NCBI RefSeq assembly: GCF_000730605.1 | Contig: NZ_BBIS01000025.1 | Span: 124,001-188,000, forward strand | Direction of reading: 5' to 3' | DNA from: Pseudomonas monteilii NBRC 103158 = DSM 14164 | Lineage (GTDB): Bacteria; Pseudomonadota; Gammaproteobacteria; Pseudomonadales; Pseudomonadaceae | DNA: 64,000 nt | Shown: positions 33,816 through 42,400 of the stretch, piece by piece | Numbering within the stretch: the first letter of the stretch is position 1 | Layout of the letters: every line of letters starts with the position of its first letter | Program-made: the position numbers and the translations under genes | Notes under the pieces: model-generated | Seen by the model: only the letters and a program-made list of their open reading frames with translations | Database searches by the model: none | What the model was told of the DNA's origin: nothing

Positions 33816-34151
33816 ATGGAGTTAACGCAGGTTAAAGATTTCAACCTGGTGGTAGGCAAAGTCTTTGCTCATTTGGCCAATAAATTCCCGAATGCTGCCG
33901 ATATTGATGCTTCGTCAGTAGGCTTCGAGGTCGTCGGCGGCTGGACAACATTGCCAACAGGCATTTCGCAAATGGTTGATCCGAGTGCAGAGGAAATCTT
34001 TTTCGGCCAGTGCGTTCACTGGTTGATCGCTGAAGGCTATGTCCGGGTTGCTAAAAGCTGGGATGTCACGTTCCGCGAAGCTGTCCTGACGCAGAAGGCA
34101 TTGGTTCTGACAAAGCTTGAGCCTCACGTGCTCAGGCCTGACTCGTACTGA
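33816..34151 (+). CDS. Hypothetical protein
   Basis: A 111-residue cytoplasmic protein (MELTQVKDFNLVVGKVFAHL...) with no recognised domain, signal or membrane segment. The start at 33816 is preferred to an ATG four codons earlier because GGAGAG lies just before it. Codon use is more AT-rich than in the flanking core genes. It sits alone between gene debris and an IS relic and may be part of an acquired segment. Confidence 0.55.
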   Translation: MELTQVKDFNLVVGKVFAHLANKFPNAADIDASSVGFEVVGGWTTLPTGISQMVDPSAEEIFFGQCVHWLIAEGYVRVAKSWDVTFREAVLTQKALVLTKLEPHVLRPDSY

Positions 34152-34330
34152 GAATTCAGAACTAGCCAGGGCCTTGCAACAGGGCTCTGGCTTCAATCTG
34201 CCCAACCCACGGCCCGGCATCTACACACGGAGTGACTCATAATGCATATTATGTTAAATCATGTGCTCTGTCAGAGATGTTCATACTGTGCCCGTTTCCG
34301 CTAACCCCCGTTGAAATTTTCACAAATCCC

Positions 34331-34809
34331 CGTTCCTTCAAAATCATTTGCTCGGGCAGATTGAGGCTCGGCCAACCAGGCGTAGTAGCCGCTGGGATGC
34401 ACCTTTAGGGTTTGGCAAAGGCGCCGCACCGGGTAATCCGTCGAGTGCTTCTTGATGAAGGCGTACTTCAGCCGCACTCCTTGGCAAAGTACGCGGCGGC
34501 CTTCTTTAAGATGTCTCGCTCTTCCGTCACGCGCTTGAGTTCAGCGCGCAGCTTGCGCAGTTCAGCCTGCTGATCATTATCTTGCTGACGCTGCTCTTGG
34601 GGCTTGCTGTAGACCTTGATCCAGGCGTAAAGGCTGTGCACGGACATGCCCACGCGCTGGGCGACCTCAGCGACAGGCTTGCCTTTCTCGGTCACTTGCT
34701 TGACCGCTTCGATCTTGAATTCTTCAGGGTAACGCTGACGACTCATGGCACCTCCTATTTGGGCCTCATTACGAGGCTTGGAGGTGTCTACGAAACCAGG
34801 GGCGATTCA
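34331..34809 (-). mobile_element. Truncated IS3-family insertion sequence
   Basis: A left terminus begins at about 34809 (TGAATCGCCCCTGGTTTCG on the minus strand). It is followed by an intact OrfA and the first 40 or so codons of OrfB (KKHSTDYPVRRLCQTLKVHP then SGYYAWLAEPQSAR), after which similarity to a transposase stops at about 34350. The rest of OrfB, with the DDE residues, and the right end are missing, so the element is immobile on its own. Confidence 0.8.
34468..34746 (-). CDS. IS3-family transposase OrfA
   Basis: A 92-residue protein with the helix-turn-helix RYPEEFKIEAVKQVTEKGKP and a C-terminal leucine-zipper-like coiled coil (ELRKLRAELKRVTEERDILK), ending AAAYFAKECG. It is complete, but its partner OrfB is truncated, so no active OrfAB transposase can be made by frameshifting. 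Confidence 0.88.
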   Translation of the reverse strand: MSRQRYPEEFKIEAVKQVTEKGKPVAEVAQRVGMSVHSLYAWIKVYSKPQEQRQQDNDQQAELRKLRAELKRVTEERDILKKAAAYFAKECG

Positions 34810-35109
34810 AAACGCGGTTTACTCCCTCCCTCCCCCATATTCCCCACAGATAATTCCAAGGGGGCGATTGGGCTGAAGGGCTTATGGAAAATCCTTGTTA
34901 GGGCCAGAGAAACGCTGGGAAATTTAGCGGATGCGTCCAATTCACCGGATATCCGTCAGGCTTCACATAAATTCAGAGGATTGACCGTAGCACACGTGCG
35001 AACCCCCTGACTGAGGTGCCCTCGAGGTCGAGGGAACGCCTGCGCAGGATGTCGATTAACGCTTCCGCGCTTTCTTCTCGCTAAAAGCAACGATCAATAA
35101 GCTAGTCCG
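34810..35109. other. Gap without recognised features
   Basis: Three hundred bases between the IS terminus and the end of the TerC gene. No gene, repeat or clear terminator was recognised on either strand. Confidence 0.5.
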
Positions 35110-36090
35110 TTAAAGCTTGATGGGCTCTCTTGTCTTCCAAAGCGACAGCAATACACCGCCAATCAAAAGGCCAATTGTAACGCTCAGAGAAATCTCTGCG
35201 GGTACCTTGCCCACGATATCATGAAGGAAAATCTTCGCGCCTATGAAGACAAGCACCAAGGCCAAGGCATACTTAAGATAAGCGAACCGACTTATCATCG
35301 CAGCCAGCGCGAAATAAAGAGCCCGCAATCCGAGTATGGCAAAAATGTTCGAGGTATAGACAATGAAGGGATCCTGCGTGATGGCAAAGATTGCGGGAAC
35401 ACTATCAACAGCGAAGACCAAGTCAGCACACTCAATAAGAATCAAAGCAAGAAATAGCGGCGTTACCCATAACACCTTTTTACCTGATGCATTGGGCAGT
35501 CGCACCAAGAAATTCTGCCCATGCAATTCCTTGGTTATGGGCAAATGACTGCGGAGATATTTGACGAACCGGTTATTCTCCAGATCAGGCGCATGATCCA
35601 CACGAGCAAATAGCATCTTTATCCCAGTGAAAACCAAGAAAGCGCCGAAAAAGTAAAGTATCCAGCTGAACTGCGCAATGAGCGCGGCCCCCAGGCCTAT
35701 CATAATGGCCCTCAAGACGATGACCCCCATAATCCCCCAGAACAGCACTCTGTGCTGGAACTCTCTAGGGATGGCCAGGAAGCTAAATATTAATGCGATA
35801 ACGAATACGTTATCCATCGACAGGGACTTCTCAATCAGGAAGCCAGTCACGTAGTCCATACTAGCGTCGCTGCCTTTCTGGAAGTAGATCCATACAGCGA
35901 ATAGGAGGCCCATACTGATGTAGCCAGCTGAGAGCATTAGGCTTTCTTTAACACCAATCTCTCGATTCCCTCGATGGAGAACCCCTAAGTCAAGCGCTAG
36001 CAGAGTTAAAACCACAGCAAAAAAGGAAAGCCAGAGCCACAGATCAGTGCCCAGGAAATCTTGAGAGAGATACGCATTTAGGGCAGACAT
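35110..36090 (-). CDS. TerC/Alx-family membrane protein
   Basis: A 326-residue protein with eight to nine transmembrane helices and TerC signatures (LDLGVLHRGNREIGVKESL, EKSLSMDNVFVIALIF, ECADLVFAVDSVPAIFAITQ with acidic residues inside helices). The family includes Alx and MeeF-like manganese exporters. The gene is more AT-rich than core neighbours and lies in an island-like patch. The gene is preceded by a structured leader (36091-36175). Confidence 0.88.
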   Translation of the reverse strand: MSALNAYLSQDFLGTDLWLWLSFFAVVLTLLALDLGVLHRGNREIGVKESLMLSAGYISMGLLFAVWIYFQKGSDASMDYVTGFLIEKSLSMDNVFVIALIFSFLAIPREFQHRVLFWGIMGVIVLRAIMIGLGAALIAQFSWILYFFGAFLVFTGIKMLFARVDHAPDLENNRFVKYLRSHLPITKELHGQNFLVRLPNASGKKVLWVTPLFLALILIECADLVFAVDSVPAIFAITQDPFIVYTSNIFAILGLRALYFALAAMISRFAYLKYALALVLVFIGAKIFLHDIVGKVPAEISLSVTIGLLIGGVLLSLWKTREPIKL

Positions 36091-36190
36091 GAGCCCCTCC
36101 TATATAGTCGTAGTTCAACAACTATGACTCCGACATGGCGGCTGATGAACCGTCAGAGGGGCCCGGCGTCACGCATTAAGATTTTATCCA
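36091..36190 (-). promoter_or_regulatory. Structured leader and promoter of the TerC gene
   Basis: Reading toward the gene: a possible -10 TAAAAT (36186-36181), then about 85 bases containing CCCCTCTGACGG and a hairpin AGTCATAGTT-GTTG-AACTACGACT just before the ribosome site TAGGAGGGG. The CCCCTC run can pair with GAGGGG of the ribosome site, so alternative structures that hide or free it are possible. Related alx/mntP genes often have a manganese (yybP-ykoY) riboswitch; I could not match that consensus with confidence. Confidence 0.35.
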
Positions 36191-36450
36191 ATCAAACAAC
36201 CTTGCAAGAGGAAAAATTTTACTAATTATTTCTTCGGTATAATCAGTATTGGATTGTCCCGACCTGCCGACTTACACATCACGGTCACTCGTTGAAGGGT
36301 TGCAAAACCCGCCAAGAGCTAGACCGATTCGCTAGCAAGCCCCTCTGGAAAGCCAAAGTCCTAAAAGCCGTCACTCACAGGGCTGACCTTGTCTAGGTGG
36401 TACCACCTCAATGGTTGCTCAACCGCTGACATCAGGATAATGAGTTTAAT
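36191..36450. other. Gap with a short palindrome
   Basis: No gene was recognised. A 14-bp perfect palindrome AGGTGGTACCACCT lies at 36395-36408, about 45 bp beyond the end of the DUF3429 gene. Its role is unknown. Confidence 0.4.
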
Positions 36451-36903
36451 CTAAAAAACCAGTACAAGCGCACCAATTAGCAAGCACACACTTGCGACTA
36501 TGGTTAAACGTACTCGCATAGAGCAGTACCACCCAGGCAAAATATTGACCAATTTGCGATCTTGCCAAAGATGTCCAATGAAGCCACAGGCTAATACCAA
36601 GCAGCCCCATGACACAGGTAACAACATGCTAACCCAACCGATGAGGGCTGGAATAACACTCCACACCAACCTCTCCTGTCGTCCATTTGCAGACAAGCCC
36701 TGTAACGTCATAGCGAAACCCCAATGCAAGGCCCCAACAAAACTCAGTATCACAGCCCCATAGCCAACCAAAGCAACAGATAGAAAATCTCGGTAATCAG
36801 TCGCTAAACAAATCAGCAGTGCCACACCAACGAACGGCAGCACGCCACTATAACCCAGGATTTTAAAACGACTTGGAGATAACGTATTGAAAACTGCACT
36901 CAT
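36451..36903 (-). CDS. DUF3429 membrane protein
   Basis: A 150-residue protein with four to five transmembrane helices. The motif GYGAVILSFVGALHWGFAM is typical of DUF3429 (YwiC/TMEM69-like) proteins. Start ATG 36903 follows GGAAGGA. It is the third gene of the DUF393-folE-DUF3429 run that carries light operator C. Function unknown. Confidence 0.82.
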   Translation of the reverse strand: MSAVFNTLSPSRFKILGYSGVLPFVGVALLICLATDYRDFLSVALVGYGAVILSFVGALHWGFAMTLQGLSANGRQERLVWSVIPALIGWVSMLLPVSWGCLVLACGFIGHLWQDRKLVNILPGWYCSMRVRLTIVASVCLLIGALVLVF

Positions 36904-36938
36904 GGGCACGTCCTTCCTATGCGGCTGGGGATCATATT

Positions 36939-37499
36939 TCAGGTATGGCGCCCAATGAGGTTGAGAAATTCGTGCCGGGTAGTCGGGGAGTCTCGGAACT
37001 CACCCAGCATTACCGATGAAATCATCACTGAGTTCTGCTTTTCTACACCTCGCATCATCATGCACATGTGCTTGGCCTCGATAACGACGCCAACACCTGC
37101 CGCATCAGTCACTTCCTGCATGGCACACGCAATCTGTCTAGTCAAATTCTCTTGAATCTGCAAACGGCGGGCAAACATATCGACTAAGCGCGCCACTTTG
37201 GAAAGCCCTAATACTCGTCCTGTTGGCAGGTAGGCGACATGCGCTTTCCCAATAAACGGCAACATGTGATGCTCGCACAATGAGTACAACTCAATATCGC
37301 GAACGACCACCATCTCATCATTCTGACTTTCGAACAAAGCGCCATTGACTATCTCAGCTAGGCTCTGGGTATAGCCATTGCAAAGATATTGCATCGCTTT
37401 GGCAGCACGTTGGGGTGTATCCAAGAGCCCTTCTCGCTGCGGGTTTTCACCAACGCCAACAAGGATTTCACGATAATGCTCGGCTAGCGAATGTGACAT
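36939..37499 (-). CDS. folE: GTP cyclohydrolase I (type IA)
   Basis: A 186-residue enzyme converting GTP to dihydroneopterin triphosphate. Zinc ligands and core motifs are visible: [32 protein letters not shown] and the later Cys in [13 protein letters not shown]. In this operon the likely use is a pterin cofactor or photoreceptor/photolyase antenna rather than housekeeping folate, since P. putida has further folE copies. It overlaps the DUF393 gene by 16 bases. Confidence 0.93.
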   Translation of the reverse strand: MSHSLAEHYREILVGVGENPQREGLLDTPQRAAKAMQYLCNGYTQSLAEIVNGALFESQNDEMVVVRDIELYSLCEHHMLPFIGKAHVAYLPTGRVLGLSKVARLVDMFARRLQIQENLTRQIACAMQEVTDAAGVGVVIEAKHMCMMMRGVEKQNSVMISSVMLGEFRDSPTTRHEFLNLIGRHT

Positions 37500-37897
37500 T
37501 TGGATTCCTCACCTTTGCAACGTTGCCTACCCTCGGGATGGGGTAACCAGGCCAAACTTGGCCTCAAACGACAAAACAACCTGTACAGAACTGAAAGCAA
37601 AGGACGTAGCGGACGCCAAGCCAGTGGAGCGGCCCACATCCCAACACCGGCAGCACGCCAGCTCCAAAGGGTAGCGTCCAAGCCTGTTACCCAATGATCG
37701 TTCGCGAACCTTGCGTGCAAGCACGATCTCATTTGCTCAATCGAAAGGCCAAGAGGTATGGGATCGAAGTCATCGCCATCGATATCGATCAGGATGAGCT
37801 TTGCTGCAGTTGAACGCCTGCGCAGGAAGGCCACCTCCCTGGCGCACAATGGGCAGGCACCGTCAAAATAAAGGGTCAAAGGCCACAGGCAATACAT
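37484..37897 (-). CDS. DUF393 (DCC-family thiol-disulfide oxidoreductase-like) protein
   Basis: A 137-residue protein with the family signature [16 protein letters not shown] (CxxC at the N-terminus) and a basic, partly hydrophobic C-terminus. The best start is ATG 37897 ([13 protein letters not shown]), which overlaps light operator C. A GTG at 37906 is the only upstream option. It is the first gene of the folE operon. The reaction is unknown. Confidence 0.8.
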   Translation of the reverse strand: MYCLWPLTLYFDGACPLCAREVAFLRRRSTAAKLILIDIDGDDFDPIPLGLSIEQMRSCLHARFANDHWVTGLDATLWSWRAAGVGMWAAPLAWRPLRPLLSVLYRLFCRLRPSLAWLPHPEGRQRCKGEESKCHIR

Positions 37898-37921
37898 GTA
37901 CAACACCTCAATTTTGTACAG
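37897..37921 (-). promoter_or_regulatory. LitR-type light operator C (folE operon)
   Basis: On the minus strand: CTGTACAA-N10-TTGTACA, with an additional TATACA half-site 11 bp upstream (37931-37926), the same 11/18-bp spacing as at operator A. Its downstream end touches the DUF393 start codon, so repression could block transcription right at the gene's edge. It links folE to the LOV/LitR locus 5 kb away. Confidence 0.68.
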
Positions 37922-38128
37922 GTTTTGTATAAGTTAGCGGAACCCGCGAAATTAGCAATGGCCGTGATGAGGGATCACCTCGTAAAGCGCCCACTCACTG
38001 GTGCTGGTGGGTTCAGTCACTTCAGGCGAATTACGGGCTCCGGCTAGAGACGTCAAGCCATAGCCGGGATCTAGCACTGACCGGGGCCATAGGCTGGCTG
38101 CTGATTCGCGCCATGACCGCGGGACACG

Positions 38129-38224
38129 TTGTACCTGGGGGCCGGGCTGATTCTCTTCGGCCTGTGCTTCTCCAATGAGCTGATCCGACTGGGCAAGAAA
38201 GCGTCACAGCCGTCCAAAGCATGA
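38129..38224 (+). pseudogene. C-terminal relic of a membrane transporter
   Basis: The frame reads LYLGAGLILFGLCFSNELIR and ends LGKKASQPSKA before a TGA stop: a hydrophobic last helix plus a basic tail. Just upstream, in another frame, is GAIGWLLIRAMTAGH, so the gene was truncated and frameshifted. The transporter family cannot be named. Confidence 0.5.
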
Positions 38225-38228
38225 AACG

Positions 38229-38266
38229 CGTGCGAGCAAGCACCTCGAGGCGTGCAGGCTCGCACG
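38229..38266. terminator. Hairpin between the relic and the porin gene
   Basis: CGTGCGAGC (38229-38237) pairs with GCTCGCACG (38258-38266): nine G+C-rich pairs around a 20-base loop, directly after the porin stop codon (minus strand). No T-run follows, so it may protect mRNA ends or be a weak terminator. Confidence 0.35.
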
Positions 38267-38272
38267 GCTGCA

Positions 38273-39526
38273 TTACCAAATCGCGATATCGTAGGTCAGG
38301 TAGATCCGGTTGCTGTCGCGCCCTCGGGAAAAGTCAGAGCGGTAGACGTAGTTGCGAAGCTTCACACCCAGACCTTTCACAGGCCCGGACTGCACCACGT
38401 AGGCGAGCTCCATGTCACGCTCCCATTCGCTGAGCCCAGCATCAGCCGAGCGGCCGTTGTCCCCGCTCAGGTAGCGCGCCATGAAGGTCAGCCCGGGAAC
38501 ACCGGCCGCAGCAAAGTTGTAGGCATAGCTCGCCATCCAGGTTTCTTCCTCCTCCTCGATGAACTTGCCGATGCCAACGTTGCTGAACGAGTAGACCGTT
38601 GCGCCGCTGATGTACGGCAACCCAGCCTCGCCGTCGAGTATCTGGTAACCAGCGCCGAAAGTGTGCCCAGAATGAGCGTACGACAGCTGCCCACTGAACA
38701 TGTCGTTATCGATCTGACCACCATGAGCGGCCCCGCTGTCGCGACTCTTGAAATAGCGCAAGTCGGTGGTCATCACACCGCCGGCCAACGGCAGGTCGTG
38801 GACCAGGCCTAAGTAGTCCTGACGATAGAAGTGTTCGAGCTGGCCGTGGAAATAGCCCACGCGTAGCTGCTTGCTGATGGCATAGTCGGCCCCGGCGAAA
38901 CTGAAATCGCCAGACTCGCCGCCACTGTAACCATCTAGGAACAGGCCGGTGCTATCGGAGGAGTCGCGCTGCTTGAAGCGGTCCAGATATCCGGCGGTCA
39001 GGGTCAGGCCATCGACATCGGTACTGGTCAGCTGCGTGCCTTGATAGGTCTGCGGCAACAACCGCGCATCGTTGTAGACCAGCACCGGCGTCTTGGGCAG
39101 CAAGGTGCCATGCTTGACCACGGTCTGCCCCAGTCGCGCCTTGGCCGTCACCCCGGCACTGGCGAACTCGTCAGCAGCACGGCCATCGTCATGGACCGGC
39201 AGCAAACCCGTACCGCTGCGGCCGCGGCCCGAATCGAGCCGTACGCCTACGAGCCCCAGGGCATCGATCCCCAACCCCAGCGGGCCTTGAGTGAACCCTG
39301 ACTGGTAGTCGAGCAAAAACCCCTGTGCCCATTCCACCCGCTCGCTCTTTGCATTTGCAGCAGCGCGGGCGCTCATGCCTTGTTCGTCGCGGAAGTTTTC
39401 GTTGAAGTAAACGTTGCGCAGCTGCAGCTTGAGCTTGCTGTCGTCGATGAATCCGGCGGCACCGGCCACAGGAAGCCAGCCGCACAGCAGGCCACAAGTG
39501 GCCCCACGGAAAACAGTTCGGGACAT
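38273..39526 (-). CDS. OprD-family outer membrane porin
   Basis: A 417-residue protein with a signal peptide (VFRGATCGLLCGWLPVAGA) and the OprD start FIDDSKLKLQLRNVYFNENF, then alternating beta-strands and a C-terminal YLTYDIAIW ending in aromatic Trp. OprD porins admit small organic acids; encoded with a citrate-type transporter it likely admits di/tricarboxylates (OpdH-like). Start ATG 39526 is required for the signal peptide. Confidence 0.9.
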   Translation of the reverse strand: MSRTVFRGATCGLLCGWLPVAGAAGFIDDSKLKLQLRNVYFNENFRDEQGMSARAAANAKSERVEWAQGFLLDYQSGFTQGPLGLGIDALGLVGVRLDSGRGRSGTGLLPVHDDGRAADEFASAGVTAKARLGQTVVKHGTLLPKTPVLVYNDARLLPQTYQGTQLTSTDVDGLTLTAGYLDRFKQRDSSDSTGLFLDGYSGGESGDFSFAGADYAISKQLRVGYFHGQLEHFYRQDYLGLVHDLPLAGGVMTTDLRYFKSRDSGAAHGGQIDNDMFSGQLSYAHSGHTFGAGYQILDGEAGLPYISGATVYSFSNVGIGKFIEEEEETWMASYAYNFAAAGVPGLTFMARYLSGDNGRSADAGLSEWERDMELAYVVQSGPVKGLGVKLRNYVYRSDFSRGRDSNRIYLTYDIAIW

Positions 39527-39585
39527 GTTCGATACTCTGTTGTTGTTCTTGGATGAGGTTGGGCGCCAACGGCGCCCTGGACAGA

Positions 39586-40890
39586 TCAGACGAAGAAGGA
39601 CAAGGCACCCGTGACCAAGGCCAGTGCGGTGATGACCAGCGAGGTCAGCACCGCCCATTTCACGGTGGCCTTCTGGAAGTCGCCGATGTCCCGATCGACC
39701 ATGCCCACCAACAGCAAGGTCGAGGCTACCAGCGGGCTCATCAGATGCACTGGCTGCCCCAGCACCGAGGCACGGGCGATTTCAACCGGGTCAATTCCAT
39801 AGGCGGCCGCAGCGTTGGCAAGGATCGGCACCACGCCAAAGTAGTAGGCGTCGTTGGACAGTACGAAGGTCAGTGGCATGCTGGTCAGCGCCACCACCAG
39901 CGGGAACCAGTGGCTCCAAGCCTCGGGAATCCAGTCGACCAGGGTCTGCGCCAGAGCATCGACCATCTTGGTGCCCGAGAAGATCCCCGCGAAAATGCCG
40001 GCGGCGAATACCAGCAGTACCACGGTCATGGCGTTGCCCGAGTGGGCGAGGATGCGCTCTTTCTGCAGCTCCAGCTGCGGGTAGTTAATCATCAGCGCCG
40101 CGACGAAACCGATCATGAACAACAGTGCGGAGTGCATGACGCCCATCACCAGAGCAGTCATGACGGCAATCACCAGCACAAGGTTCACATAGGCCAAGCG
40201 TGGTCGCTTGTGCGGGTTGTCACCGAGGATCTCCTTGATATAGCAGTTGCCGCCCCCTGACTCCAGGGCGATGTTGCCGATGCGTCGCCGCTCGGCACGG
40301 CCCAGCAGGAATGCGGTGAACACCACCCATACCGCACCGCCGATAACGGTGGGCAGCATCGGGATGAAATATTCGGTCGCATCCAGCCCGAGCGCCGCAA
40401 TGGCCCGGGTCGCCGGCCCACCCCAGGGGCTCATGCCACTCATGATGCTCAGCGACAGCATGGACACCGTTGCCAGGATCATCGGGTTCATGCCAATGCG
40501 CTTGTACAGTGGCAGCATGGCTGCGCAGGTAATCATGTAGGTGGTGGTGCCGTCACCATCGAGCGCGACAAGCAGCGACAGCAGCGCGGTACCGATGGCT
40601 ATCTTGACCGGGTCGCCATTGACACGCTTGAGGATCTTGCGGATTAGCGGGTCGAACAGGCCAGCATCGATCATAAGACCGAAGAACAGGATGGCGAACA
40701 GCAACAGGGCCGCCGAGGGCGCCACCATTTTCAAGCCATCGAGCATCATCTTGCCCAGTTCGGGGGCAAAGCCACCGATCACCGCGAAGACAATGGGTAC
40801 CACAGTGAGCGCAACGATTGGCGATAGGCGTTTGCTCATGATCAGGTAGGTGAAGGTCACCACCATGATCAGGCCCAGGAGTGCGAGCAT
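39586..40890 (-). CDS. CitMHS-family citrate/tricarboxylate transporter
   Basis: A 434-residue inner-membrane protein with about 12 helices and CitMHS motifs (VALDGDGTTTYMITCAAMLPLY, SGMSPWGGPATRA, SNDAYYFGVVPI). Family members import metal-citrate complexes with protons. In this cluster the substrate could be citrate, cis/trans-aconitate or tricarballylate. It lies 59 bp from the porin on the same strand. Confidence 0.9.
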   Translation of the reverse strand: MLALLGLIMVVTFTYLIMSKRLSPIVALTVVPIVFAVIGGFAPELGKMMLDGLKMVAPSAALLLFAILFFGLMIDAGLFDPLIRKILKRVNGDPVKIAIGTALLSLLVALDGDGTTTYMITCAAMLPLYKRIGMNPMILATVSMLSLSIMSGMSPWGGPATRAIAALGLDATEYFIPMLPTVIGGAVWVVFTAFLLGRAERRRIGNIALESGGGNCYIKEILGDNPHKRPRLAYVNLVLVIAVMTALVMGVMHSALLFMIGFVAALMINYPQLELQKERILAHSGNAMTVVLLVFAAGIFAGIFSGTKMVDALAQTLVDWIPEAWSHWFPLVVALTSMPLTFVLSNDAYYFGVVPILANAAAAYGIDPVEIARASVLGQPVHLMSPLVASTLLLVGMVDRDIGDFQKATVKWAVLTSLVITALALVTGALSFFV

Positions 40891-41013
40891 GGTCTTTTCT
40901 CTTGTTTTTATTCTGTTGCGGCCATCGGCAAGGCAGATGGCCCCCTACCCCACTCGGCATCGCCGTGATGCTGAGTAGGATTCTAAGTCAACAATGGGAG
41001 GGTAAGAGGCGTT

Positions 41014-42327
41014 TCAGCCGTGATGCCGGGGCTCCGCAGACCAGTCGGACTGCGTAATATCCGCCTCGTCCGATGTGGCCGGAATGCCGTTCAGGCGGCG
41101 TAGCAAGGTTTCCCGTTCACAGGCATTCTCAGACAGTGAAATGACCACGGTGGCCACGGCGTTGCTGGCCAGGCTGGTCAGGGCACGCGCCTCGGACATG
41201 AAGCGATCGATGCCGATCAGCAAGGCAAGCCCTGCAAGCGGGATGTCGTGAATGACGGTCAAGGTCGAGGCTAGCGCAACGAAACCGCTACCGGTCACAC
41301 CCGCGGCGCCTTTTGACGACAACAGCATGATCGCCAGCATCGTCACCGTCTGCCCGAGGCTCAGGTCAATGTTGCAGGCTTGGGCGATGAACACCGCCGC
41401 CAACGAAAGGTAGATGGCAGTACCGTCGAGGTTGAAGGAATAGCCGGTTGGCAGCACCAATCCGACCACGCCTTTCTTGCAGCCTAGCTTCTCCAGTTTC
41501 TCCAGCATGCGCGGCAGCACGGGCTCGGTGGACGAAGTGCCGAGCACCACCAGGAACTCCTCGCGGAAATAGCGCAGCAGCTTCCACAGGCTGAAACCAT
41601 GGGCACGGCAGATGCCGCCGAGCACCACCAGCACGAAAAACGCACAGGCTATGTAGAGCGTACCGACCAGCTTGGCCAATGCGCCCAGGGACGTCACACC
41701 GTACTGACCGACGGTGAAGGCCAGCGCACCGAAGGCACCGACCGGGGCGAAGCGCATCAGGTAGCCGAAAATGCGGAACACCATGGTCGAGGCGGACTCC
41801 AGCACATCGAGTACCGGCTTGCCCTTGTCGCCCATGGACGACAAGGCAAAACCGCTGAGCACCGCGATGAACAGCACCGGCAACACTTCACCCTTGTTGA
41901 ACGCTCCGATGAATGTGTCGGGAATGATGTGCATGAAGAAGTCGACAACGCTGAGCTTTGCTGCAGACGCGGCGTACTGGCCGAGCCCCGCAGTGCTGAG
42001 AGTGGCAGGGTCGATGTTCATGCCGACACCAGGGCGGAACAGGTATACCGCTGCCAGGCCGATCATCAGGCTGATGACGGTCAATACCAGGAACAGCAGC
42101 AAGGTTTTGCTCATCAAACGCCCCAGGGAGCGCTTGTCGGTCATCCCGGCAATACCGGTAACGATGGTGCAGAAAACCACCGGCGCGATCATCATCTTGA
42201 TCAGCTTGATGAACGCATCACCCAGAGGCTTGAGCGCAACGGCCTGTTGCGCCCAGAAGTGACCGACCACCACGCCCAGCAGGACGGCGCAGAGGATCTG
42301 GAAGTACAGCGATTTGGCGAGTCTCAT
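41014..42327 (-). CDS. DctA-type C4-dicarboxylate:cation symporter
   Basis: A 437-residue protein of the DAACS family, with about eight helices, the serine-rich loop LLSSKGAAGVTGSGFVALAS and the motif LPTGYSFNLDGTAIYLSLA. It closely resembles DctA, which imports succinate, fumarate and malate. Here it may broaden the cluster's range to di/tricarboxylates. It carries a polar C-terminal tail of about 20 residues. Confidence 0.9.
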   Translation of the reverse strand: MRLAKSLYFQILCAVLLGVVVGHFWAQQAVALKPLGDAFIKLIKMMIAPVVFCTIVTGIAGMTDKRSLGRLMSKTLLLFLVLTVISLMIGLAAVYLFRPGVGMNIDPATLSTAGLGQYAASAAKLSVVDFFMHIIPDTFIGAFNKGEVLPVLFIAVLSGFALSSMGDKGKPVLDVLESASTMVFRIFGYLMRFAPVGAFGALAFTVGQYGVTSLGALAKLVGTLYIACAFFVLVVLGGICRAHGFSLWKLLRYFREEFLVVLGTSSTEPVLPRMLEKLEKLGCKKGVVGLVLPTGYSFNLDGTAIYLSLAAVFIAQACNIDLSLGQTVTMLAIMLLSSKGAAGVTGSGFVALASTLTVIHDIPLAGLALLIGIDRFMSEARALTSLASNAVATVVISLSENACERETLLRRLNGIPATSDEADITQSDWSAEPRHHG

Positions 42328-42400
42328 GTAGCATCACCCATTGTTGAAATTGTGCGGATGCGCTTGTTGCGAATGTACAGGTCTGGGCTACCGGCTAGGC

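Larger units (their letters stand above)
37932..38272. other. Gap holding a transporter-gene relic
   Basis: Apart from the pseudogene fragment (38129-38224) and the hairpin (38229-38266) listed separately, nothing convincing was found. Confidence 0.5.
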
